From Maylandia zebra (lineage: Eukaryota > Chordata > Actinopteri > Cichliformes > Cichlidae): a stretch of 64,000 nt of DNA. Shown here piece after piece: positions 55,909-64,000 of the stretch. The DNA is taken from the NCBI RefSeq assembly GCF_041146795.1, contig NC_135170.1, positions 24,422,033 through 24,486,032 of the forward strand, written 5' to 3'. Every line of letters begins with the position of its first letter. Positions within the stretch are counted from its first letter, which is position 1. The position numbers and the translations under genes were made by a program. Under the pieces are notes generated by a model that was not told the origin of the DNA, did no database searches, and worked only from the letters and a program-made list of their open reading frames with translations.

Positions 55909-57512
55909 CAGTGGGGCAAAAAAGTATTTAGTCAGCCACCGATTGTGCAAGTTCCCCCACCTAAAATGATGACAGAGGTCAGTAATTTGCACCAGAGGTA
56001 CACTTCAACTGTGAGAGACAGAATGTGAAAAAAAAATCCATGAATCCACATGGTAGGATTTGTAAAGAATTTATTCGTAAATTAGGGTGGAAAATAAGTA
56101 TTTGGTCACCTCAAACATGGAAGATCTCTGGCTCTCACAGACCTGTAACGTCTTCTGTAAGAAGCTTTTCTGTCCCCCACTCGTTACCTGTATGAATGGC
56201 ACCTGTTTGAACTCATCATCTGTATAAAAGACACCTGTCCACAGCCTCAAACAGTCAGACTCCAAACTCCGCCGTGGCCAAGACCAAAGAGCTCTCGAAG
56301 GACACCAGGAAAAGTATTGTAGACCTGCACCAGACTGGGAAGAGTGAATCTACAATAGGCAAGCAGCTTGGTGTGAAAAAATCAACTGTGGGAGCAATCA
56401 TCAGAAAATGGAAGACATACAAGACCACTGATAATCTCCCTCGATCTGGGGCTCCACGCAAGATCTCATCCCGTGGGGTCAAAATGATCATGAGAACGGT
56501 GAGCAAAGATCCCAGAACCACACGGGGGGACCTGGTGAATGACCTCCAGAGAGCTGGGACCAAAGTAACAAAGGTCACCATCAGTAACACACTACAACGG
56601 CAGGGAATCAAATCCCGCAGTGCCAGACGTGTTCCGCTGCTGAAGCCAGTGCATGTCCAGGCCCGTCTGAAGTTTGCCAGAGAGCACATGGATGATACAG
56701 CAGAGGATTGGGAGAATGTCATGTGGTCAGATGAAACCAAAGTAGAACTTTTTGGTATAAACTCAACTCGTCGTGTTTGGAGGAAGGTGAATACTGAGTT
56801 GCATCCCAAGAACACCATACCTACTGTGAAGCATGGGGGTGGAAACATCATGCTATGGGGCTGTTTTTCTGCCAAGGGGACAGGACGACTGATCCGTGTT
56901 AAGGACAGAATGAATGGGGCCATGTATCGTGAGATTTTGAGCCAAAACCTCCTTCCATCAGTGAGAACTTCGAAGATGAAACGAGGCTGGGTCTTCCAAC
57001 ATGACAATGATCCAAAACACACCGCCCGGGCAACAAAGGAGTGGCTCCGTAAGAAGCATTTGAAAGTCCTGGAGTGGCCTAGCCAGTCTCCAGACCTCAA
57101 CCCCATAGAAAATCTGTGGCGGGAGTTGAAAGTCCGTGTTGCTCAGCGACAGCCCCAAAACATCACTGCTCTCGAGAAGATCTGCATGGAGGAATGGGCC
57201 AAAATACCAGCTACTGTGTGTGCAAACCTGGTAAAGACCTATAGTAAACGTTTGACCTCTGTTATTGCCAACAAAGGTTATGTTACAAAGTATTGAGTTG
57301 TATTTTTGTTATTGACCAAATACTTATTATCCACCCTGATTTACGAATAAATTCTTTACAAATCCTACCATGTGAATTCATGGATTTTTTTTTCACATTC
57401 TGTCTCTCACAGTTGAAGTGTACCTCTGGTGCAAATTACTGACCTCTGTCATCATTTTAGGTGGGGGAACTTGCACAATCGGTGGCTGACTAAATACTTT
57501 TTTGCCCCACTG
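55909..57512 (+). mobile_element. Full-length Tc1-like transposon
   Basis: 1,604 bp with inverted repeats of about 200 bp (CAGTGGGGCAAAAAAGTATT at the tips; inner limits about 56109 and 57314), flanked by TA (55907-55908, 57513-57514). It encodes a full-length transposase. The paralogous site in cluster B (about 20850) is empty with a single TA. Terminal repeats remain very similar, so the insertion is recent. Confidence 0.96.
56274..57296 (+). CDS. Tc1 transposase, full length but GTG start
   Basis: An open frame of 340 codons, the family's normal length. The paired-type DNA-binding region (residues about 1-115) contains [13 protein letters not shown] and VGAIIRKWK, with an SGAPRK hook. The DD34E core has D153 (WSDETKV), D244 (QHDNDPKHT) and E279 (SPDLNPIEN). 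No internal stop. The first codon, aligned with the usual ATGGCCAAGACC start, is GTG. The next in-frame ATG is at about residue 71, inside the DNA-binding region, so translation of an active protein is doubtful. The antisense frame over 56255-57106 is a shadow. Confidence 0.93.
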   Translation: MAKTKELSKDTRKSIVDLHQTGKSESTIGKQLGVKKSTVGAIIRKWKTYKTTDNLPRSGAPRKISSRGVKMIMRTVSKDPRTTRGDLVNDLQRAGTKVTKVTISNTLQRQGIKSRSARRVPLLKPVHVQARLKFAREHMDDTAEDWENVMWSDETKVELFGINSTRRVWRKVNTELHPKNTIPTVKHGGGNIMLWGCFSAKGTGRLIRVKDRMNGAMYREILSQNLLPSVRTSKMKRGWVFQHDNDPKHTARATKEWLRKKHLKVLEWPSQSPDLNPIENLWRELKVRVAQRQPQNITALEKICMEEWAKIPATVCANLVKTYSKRLTSVIANKGYVTKY

Positions 57513-57517
57513 TATAT

Positions 57518-58010
57518 GTCACAGTACTGGGTCTGCGACTCATATTTGTCTTTCAAGTTTTAGATTTATAATCTTTGATTACTGTTGTTCATGATTTTGG
57601 TTTCCTTTTAAGTTTTCAGTGACCTTAGTTCTCCCTCCCTTAGTGTTTATCTCAGCCTGTGTTTAGTCTCTGCTGCTGTGTTTTCTCTGTGCTGTTCCTG
57701 TGTTCACCGCTTCATGTCGAGTCACCCTTGTCTCTGTGTTCGTTCATCTCCTGTGTCTCCCCAGTCAGTCATGTCTCTCTGTGAGTGTTAGTTACCCTTG
57801 TCTCTGTGACCCATGTTCGCTCTGTCTTCGCTGTCAGTTGGATCTTCGTGTCAAATCTGTGTCTTTTACATTGATAGTCTCGCATCCTTTGTAAATATTT
57901 CCAGTTTTGCTTCCTCCATGTCCCTGTGTGATTTCTCCCAGATTTGTCTGATCCCCTCGTTACTCCCTGTGTATTTAAGCCCTGTGTTTTCCTCCGTCAA
58001 CAAACAAAAA
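57518..58010 (+). mobile_element. LTR-like fragment (fossil)
   Basis: Starts TGTCACAGTACTGGGTC directly after the Tc1 site and ends about 58010 in 'tatttaagccctgtg'. The orientation is opposite to the related LTR at 24638. Only its first 60 bp or so remain in cluster B near 20854. No genes. Confidence 0.6.
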
Positions 58011-58019
58011 AAGCAATAG

Positions 58020-58515
58020 AAATAAACACAGGGAAATTACCTTATCTGTATATGTTTACATTCTCTTTCTACCTCATTAACATGCTTCTGATGAACTAAA
58101 GCTGATTCAAAATAATAAATCTCTGCAACTAGCTGATCTGATCTGAGTCTTGGTTTGTTTTTTTGACTGAATTTTAGTGAAGCATGAATTAGTGAAATTA
58201 TTGAACTGTAATATAAAGAGGATTTGTGTGGTCTCATTTTTCTTCGTACTGTGGCTTGAAATCAGATTAACCAGTTAATATGTTGAGAATGTTTTTTCAT
58301 CAAACATGTTTTACAGTACAATAACATTAAAAGCTGATGATGTGAGGTTTTATGTGTGAATAATATGTGAATATTCTGGTCCTTTGTTTATTTAAAGTGA
58401 AAGTGGAAATAAATAAAGAAATACAATAAATACATTTAAAAGAGAAATGTTTAAGAACTAATTGTTTATATGGTGCACTGAGTTTGTACCCAAAAAGCAG
58501 AAGTAATAGTGAGGA
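58020..58515. other. Intergenic flank
   Basis: Non-coding. 58150-58210 and 58310-58420 resemble 11080-11180 and 11300-11420. No gene is seen. Confidence 0.5.
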
Positions 58516-58543
58516 AGTTTTTGTCACAGTGTAAATCACTGTG
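58516..58543 (-). other. 12-RSS of V19
   Basis: Heptamer CACAGTG (58537-58543), 12-bp spacer, nonamer ACAAAAACT (58516-58524, one change from consensus). Confidence 0.85.
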
Positions 58544-58996
58544 ATGTGTACTCCTTAACAGAGGTGTCCCATGTCTTACAGTAATAAACGGCAGAGTCTT
58601 CCTCCTCCACATTTTTGATAATCAAACGATAATCTGTTGTTGACTGATGAGTACATGTGAATTTTGGAGAAGAGAATCCAGAGCCATAGTATTGAGAACT
58701 CCAGTCATGACGAAACCTCACTACATACTGAGGAACTCCTCCTGGAATCTGTTTATACCACCAAGCAGGTTCATTAGTAACAGTCCCCAGGTTACAGTCC
58801 ATGGTGGCTGTCTCTCCTTTCCTCACTGATAAAACAGGAGGTTTCTGTGTCACCACCGTCACACCACTCACACCTGCAAACAACAAGAAGACATGCAGTC
58901 AAGAGAAACACACAGACATTAGTATATATGTGTGCAAAATAAGTCAAAATGTTTACATGTTAGAGCAGTGAGCAGAGCACAGAGAGTCACCAGCAT
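58544..58996 (-). CDS. Immunoglobulin light chain V segment V19
   Basis: Leader exon 58957-58996 (MLVTLCALLTALT, donor GTAAAC) and V exon 58544-58873. Family 2: VSGVTVVTQKPPV, cysteine in TMDCNLG, PAWWYKQIPGG, GSGFSSPKF, and AVYYCKTWDTS. An extra unpaired cysteine sits in FR3 (KFTCTHQ in place of KFTSTHQ). The frame is open. It is the V closest to J5 on the C5 side, but lies 3' of C5 in transcription order, so it would join J4. Confidence 0.87.
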
Positions 58997-59129
58997 GATG
59001 TCGACTTGAACTAAGAACTGATTTCGAGAAAAGTCGCTGGAGGAGCCATTTAATACAAGTATCAGGAGGAGGAGCTGTGTCTCCTCCATTCTCCCTATTA
59101 CATCATCGTAATGTTTTTCCTTTGTCTTC

Positions 59130-59365
59130 ATTTATTTCTTTATTAGCATCATAGTGTATATATAAAGACTGAAACATATAAACAGAATAATTGGAAAAAT
59201 ATACCAAGGCCTCCAGAAACACAAAGGGAATAATACCTACATTAAAACAAAAAAGAACTAGACATACAAATAACAAAGGAGAATTTATCTTCTATGTGGG
59301 TGACACACAAGCTCAACAGACTGGAGAGAAATTGGTTAGAAAAAATTGAATTTGTTTCTTTGTTA
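59130..59365. other. Intergenic between V19 and cluster E
   Basis: AT-rich sequence between the V19 promoter and the start of SD3 copy E. Nothing recognised. Confidence 0.5.
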
Positions 59366-59937
59366 CACCTTAAAAGCAATGTGAGTCACAGCAGCAGGAG
59401 ACAATGTGGTCACATGAATGACACCCACTCACAAAATCTTTGGACATGAAAGTTCAAACATTTTGGGACGATACATGTTTAACTCTAAGAAAGGAAATAG
59501 GTTGCAAAATTCCTGTAGATCCCATGATGCTCTATCTTGGAGTAATTAAAGGGTATATAAAGGATATCTTTATGAGAGGATGGATTTCTTGCAAAGGTCT
59601 AAAGGAGATGCCTTTTCACAAAAGTGGAAGGAATGGATTGCATTCATGTGTCATGGTCCTGGGTCTTCTGCACAGTGTTTTGTGTTTTTCATTCAACTTC
59701 TGTTCTTGTTAGATATTACCGACTGGTTATATGTAATGGTTTTAATGTTCAATGCAAAACAACAAATGACAGCAGAAAGATGCAGAAAGGCTTAGTTTCA
59801 TAACTGGACTTCATTTAGTGTTCTTTAACAGTAAGTAAGTTAGGTTTAGGCAAACATCGTACCGTGCTCAGCTGTCTCTGAATGATCAAATGATATGAAC
59901 TGAAACATTTCCATTAAAAACAGCAGGTCCATTTTAT

Positions 59938-60020
59938 TTTACAGGGAGCTTATTTGCCATTTACTTGAGTTACTAAGACCTGCAGGTGCATCCTGGAAAC
60001 GAAGAAACAGAAGCACAGAG
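59938..60020 (-). promoter_or_regulatory. Putative 3' enhancer block of C5
   Basis: GACCTGCAGGTGCATCCTGG from 59977, about 0.54 kb 3' of C5, identical to the C4 block. Confidence 0.4.
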
Positions 60021-60533
60021 AGGTGATGCTTCACTAACCGAGAGTGAAGATACATTTGCAAATCTACAACCAACATTTTAAACCAGTGACACTTACCTTC
60101 TCTCTTACTCTTATGAAGAAATATTAAATGATGCTCTCTAGTGGTCAAATATTACTTAGTCTGTATGTCAGAATATACTTGTGTTTTAACTATGGGAGCA
60201 AGAAAATTGAAAATTTTGTGCTTATGAGTGTTGTTTTCCTCGGTGTGCCCCTCTCTAAAATGTAACAGTTCATTTCAATCACCTTAAATTTATGTTAGTG
60301 CAAAACAGTGGCACAATTTCCCATTTATTCACAAAAAAAACACATTTTTAAATCAATGCTTTTATTAAGTTAATGCAAAACATGAATTCCTGAAAATACT
60401 TGTTAAAAACCAGCTAATGAATACATGACTTAAACCTTTTGCATTATTTTGATTTCTAACACGTAAAGACTGTAATGAGCAAACAGCACAAGCAGTAAAG
60501 AAGCAGATTTTAAATGCACATTCTGATCCTCGA

Positions 60534-60856
60534 CTATTCAGTGGGACATTCTGACTTCTTGATGGTTTTCTCTGAAGTCTGTGAGCCCAAAGACACTTTA
60601 CATGTATAAACCTTATCCATGTTCCAGTCTGATGTCTGGATGGTCAGAGAGCTGCTGATTTGGTAAGTCTGGTCTGATCTCTGAACAGCAGTGCTGGTAG
60701 AGATCCCACTGCTCACTGGACTCCCACCAGCCAACCAGCTCACATCTGCAAAAGGCACAGACTGACTGGACAGACAGACCAGAGAAGCTGTGTCGGACTG
60801 GAGCTCAGCACTGGACGGAGGGAAGACTGTCAGGACAGGAGGAGAGAGGCTGGAGC
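60534..60856 (-). CDS. Immunoglobulin light chain constant exon C5
   Basis: An intact C domain from GSSLSPPVLTVFPPS to KKSECPTE and stop. SWLAGG replaces SWLAAG. Both cysteines are present, the acceptor is ttttcag and the polyadenylation signal lies at 60361-60366. J5 is 0.69 kb upstream. Recent duplicate of C4. Confidence 0.92.
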
Positions 60857-61544
60857 CTGAAAATACATGAAGGACAAACAAAAAAAGAGAAATGAAAGGA
60901 AAGAAGGAAATTGGACATGAAGTCATAAAACCAGAAGAAATCAAGAAGACTCAATATGGAATAAATATAACAATTGTTATGAAGTTAGAAGAAAACAAAA
61001 CTAATGTATAAAATATGAACTAAAATATATGGATCCAACATATCATTTGAATTTCTTTTTGTATTTTTACAGTATAAAATATGATCAGTCACTGTTTAAT
61101 TTTCCATGTAAGATATATTTGATTTAATTCTACACATTTCTGCATAACATGTCAGCTAATGTGGGTAATTTTCTTTCATATCAAAGAAAAGTTCTAATCA
61201 CTTCAAAGTAATTTTGAACTTTAGTAACAGTGTTAACTACTATTCAAGAAAGAGAAAACGGGCCTATGTATGTTTTTGAAATTCCAACCTAAACATAAAT
61301 TAAAAGCAATAAGAACAGAAAAACAACATATTTCACACCATTTTCATAGAACTGGTTTGACACCATTTCACATTTTTTAAACATAAGTCATTCATGTCTC
61401 CTGTATATGTGACAACCTGAAACTATTTCAGATTGTACAAAATCGTAAAAAATTATGCAGAACAAGAAACATATTGATTTAAGTAGTCATCAGCAGATTT
61501 TTGCAAAATCTCTGTTGTTTTATGATCAGTTAAAAAGTACTTAC

Positions 61545-61578
61545 TTGTCACAATCAGCTTGGTGCCTTGTCCGAATAC
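61545..61578 (-). CDS. Immunoglobulin light chain J segment J5
   Basis: VFGQGTKLIVT, donor ACAA|GTAAG as in J2. Confidence 0.93.
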
Positions 61579-61617
61579 CACAGTGATTCAGTTTGTATAC
61601 ATGGCTGTACAAAAACC
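61579..61617 (-). other. 23-RSS of J5
   Basis: Heptamer CACTGTG (61579-61585), 23-bp spacer, nonamer GGTTTTTGT (61609-61617). Confidence 0.9.
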
Positions 61618-61844
61618 TCCTGACTGTCACTGATGAGGGGAGAGGAACTGAAACATCCTGTAGAGACTAACTTTCACTGTCAACATCTCATTCACTTCAT
61701 CTGTTTGTATTTTATAACTGTGTCTCTCTCTGTGTAGTCATGTTTATTCCTTCATGTCACTTGTTTTGTGCAAGATTTAATAAAGTTCTCATTATTGGCC
61801 AGCATTAATCAAAGCTGTACTGTCTCTCAATAAGATTTTGGCCA

Positions 61845-62090
61845 CAGTCTGCTTCTCTATGAACCAGCTTTCTTGGGAGAGTCTTCCAATGTCTAACAGG
61901 AACTCACTGCAGAGTCTCCTGTCTCTGCATGATTGATAATAGACTTGAAATCAGTGTTTGGTCAGGATTTAGATATTAATCTGTCTGAGGAGAATCCTGC
62001 AGAAAATGCAGTTGACCTGTAAGAATGATGAAATCTCAGAACTGAGAACTGGTTAATTGGGTCAACACTTTTGCTGAATCCCCACCTCTC
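61845..62090 (-). pseudogene. V20 pseudogene adjacent to J5
   Basis: Third copy of the J-proximal V pseudogene (see 15690 and 51392), decayed in the same way, followed by non-homologous DNA after about 62080. Confidence 0.72.
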
Positions 62091-62099
62091 AGAAAATAA

Positions 62100-62591
62100 A
62101 AACAGATTAAATAATTTTATTTAATGTTTTTTGTCTTGTACAGGCTATAAAATGAAGTAGACATGTTCTAACATGTAGGATCCACCATGTTAGAGCAGAT
62201 AAAAGAGAGCATCGGTCGCATAGTGTTTGACAACCATGTCTTACAAAGAAATCAAAAGTTGTCCTAACATTTCTTCATTTCCATTTTTATAAATGTGTTT
62301 CTGATTAATCCAAATTAAGCTTCTTTAAATTTTCTCAATCTAGAAGCTCTAATCAGAGTTTAGTGTAGGCTTAATTTTAATAGCTGCATCTTATTAACGT
62401 TCTTATTAAGTATTAAGTGTTAAACAAAGTGTAACAGTGATCAAATTTGAGTAATCTAAATACTATTACATTTACTCTAGCTATTTTTAATAATGAAGGT
62501 TTAAAATAATTTTTTAAAAATTTGATAGCCGTTGTTTAATAACGGGTTATTTGAAGGTTATATGTTACCTAGAGTTTTCTTGATGGGACTG
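62100..62591. other. Intergenic
   Basis: AT-rich DNA with traces of V flank ('ttgaaggttatatgttacc...cttgatggga'). No gene is seen. Confidence 0.45.
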
Positions 62592-63194
62592 TGTTAGATT
62601 TGTATTGTTGATTGTCATTTATGCTTAGAAATATTTACTTATATGTGCTTAGAGTTTTGTAATTAGTTGTAGATTGGTAGAGGTTTTGATCCTTGATAGT
62701 CTGCAAACTTTGTGTGTATTAGACAGCACTTTGGGAGCATGAGAGGTCATACCGTGTCTTATTGTTTTATGGTAGGATTAACGTAGCTACGTCTGTTCTA
62801 GTCTAAGTGCTCTTTGTTTAGATGAACTGCAGGACTTCCTCACCGTGTTATCTAGGATGAACCATCTAGGGTGAGGGGGAGGCTACCCTCTTCCTGACCA
62901 AGGATGTTTAACCCTTTGATCAGCAACACACACACACACACACACACACACAGGCAAGGTACTCTTTGTTTGTATGTAGACGTCGTATGTTAATGAACCT
63001 ATGCATATTCATGTAACCTCAATAAAAGGGCAGTGTTACAGGAGGACGGACGAGACCAACTGGAGTCAAGCGGTTGTCCGGTTCTCTCCCGTGCACGAGT
63101 AACATGAAGAACTTTGCCTATTTGTGTCTTGCTTAGCAGTGTAATTATATTGTCTTAACGTTCCAGCGAATAGGTTTATGCTACAAACCTAACA
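62592..63194 (+). mobile_element. Solo LTR, relative of 16359 (fossil)
   Basis: TGTTAGA...CCTAACA with a 5-bp target duplication GACTG (62587-62591, 63195-63199). It has the same internal landmarks as the LTR at 16359 (CA repeat, AATAAAAG near 63021, 'cgttccagcgaatagg'), but the two are clearly diverged, so they inserted separately. Confidence 0.9.
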
Positions 63195-63224
63195 GACTGT
63201 CTTCAAGTAAAAGATTCAAAGAAA

Positions 63225-63589
63225 GCAAAGACAATGCTGAGGAAATTTTTTCCCACAATGTAAATAACTGATATGGAATCATCAGCAGAGTCATCCCATG
63301 TCTGACATTAATGCACTGCTCCTGTTTCTGTCCGCTTGATATTTTAGTGATAATCAATAATTCATTAGGATGTAGAGTTGAATCTGTCTGCATCTTGTTT
63401 CAAAGCTGTGTGAGCTCTCAGAATAGTGAAATCTTAAAGCATACCGAGGAAGCCCTCTAGGAACTTGTTTATAGCAGCTAACAGAATTCCTATCATCTCT
63501 CTCAATGTTGCAGTTGACAACAGCTTGTTGACCTGAAGAAACTGTGTGGACAGCAGCCGTCTGGGTCAACGCTATCACTGCATCAACAT
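63225..63589 (-). pseudogene. V21 pseudogene
   Basis: A family-1 V with VIALTQTAAV and VVNCNIERD. The conserved tryptophan is cysteine (VSCYKQVP), CDR2 is out of frame and the 3' end is decayed. No leader follows the acceptor. An LTR lies in its 3' flank. Confidence 0.82.
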
Positions 63590-63814
63590 CTGCCAGTCAC
63601 TTTCTTAATTCCTCATCCTCTTCTGTAGAGCTAGCTAGATTCTGTAGTACCTGAAGACACCTGCACTCCTTCCAGCCTATAGCGTGAACGCTATAAATGA
63701 ACCAAATGCAACAATTCTGTTTTGAAAATGTACGGAGTAGAAAGTAGATATATTTGTGTTAAAAAGTACAGCTCTGGGGATAGAGGTTCGGAAGCCAAGT
63801 AAGCTGCCATAATG

Positions 63815-64000
63815 ACTTTGACAAATGCTGCAGCTCGTCTTCTGACCCGAACCAATAGACATGAACATATTTCCCCGGTGCTTGCCTATCTTCACCGGCT
63901 CACTGTTCACTTCAGAATTGATTTTAAAATTTTATTGTTGACTTACAAAGCCCTGAATTGGATATTTGTCTGACCTCTTACAGCCTTATGTGCCCTCTAG
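63815..64000 (+). mobile_element. L2-type LINE fragment, runs off the window
   Basis: The frame resembles NAAARLLTRTNRHEH, PVLAYLHRLTVHFRIDFKILLLTYKALN, the L2/CR1-clade reverse transcriptase C-terminus. It continues past the window end. Confidence 0.8.

Larger units (their letters stand above)
59366..62080. repeat. Segmental duplication SD3, copy E
   Basis: Near-identical to 48842-51670. It carries C5, J5 and the adjacent V pseudogene. The start point is 'accttaaaagcaatgtgagtc' in both. Confidence 0.85.

Noticed and set aside
56255-57106. 283-residue antisense frame
   Set aside because: It lies entirely opposite the Tc1 transposase and has no recognisable domain.

Overview
This window is a vertebrate genomic segment carrying part of a teleost immunoglobulin light-chain (IgL) locus. 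All light-chain parts lie on the minus strand, in repeated clusters. Reading in the direction of transcription (high to low coordinates), a cluster has V segments with split leaders, one J and one C exon. V segments end in a 12-bp-spacer recombination signal (RSS) and J segments start with a 23-bp-spacer RSS. That arrangement rules out ordinary lambda. The long CDR2 loop (followed by GSGF or GTGF) and the C-domain sequence fit the teleost sigma (L2) class best, but I call the isotype from memory of the family and not from an alignment. The repeat content (Tc1, hAT MITEs, Rex/RTE and L2 LINEs, tRNA-SINE, many solo LTRs) fits a percomorph fish, possibly a cichlid.

Layout. 0-3.2 kb: C1 and J1. 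5-10.9 kb: V1 (intact), two V pseudogenes and the 3' flank of a cluster that lost its C. 14.3-26.4 kb: C2 and J2, a run of V pseudogenes, and intact V7, V10 and V11. V10 has a 2.1-kb nested insertion in its leader intron and a solo LTR in its promoter. 27.7-31.2 kb: a broken cluster with its C deleted, a defective J, a V relic and V12. 31.8-43.1 kb: a non-immunoglobulin DNA transposon. 43.4-47.3 kb: C3, which has lost its J, and V13. 50.0-58.9 kb: C4 and J4, V pseudogenes, V17, a Tc1 transposon and V19. 60.5-63.6 kb: C5, J5 and V pseudogenes. The window ends inside an L2-type LINE.

The most unusual object is the 11.35-kb element at 31796-43145. It has perfect 6-bp target duplications (CTCTAG), TACGG...CCGTA ends and long inverted arms built from a roughly 22-bp satellite. 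Two intron-rich genes point at each other and meet tail to tail. One encodes a protein of about 595 residues ending in a complete protein-kinase domain. The other encodes an integrase-type DDE transposase. Each gene is driven from one arm, so both share the same promoter, the same 5' noncoding exon and nearly the same first coding exon. The ends and target-site length fit the IS3EU superfamily as I remember it. A kinase as a regular passenger or partner of such a transposase is the main candidate for an undescribed system here.

The clusters arose by segmental duplication. Several transposon insertions sit in one copy and have a matching empty site in the other, which orders the events: duplication first, then Tc1 and several LTR insertions. 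A conserved block containing an octamer-like motif and an E-box recurs about 0.5 kb 3' of each C, even where the C has been deleted. It is a good enhancer candidate.
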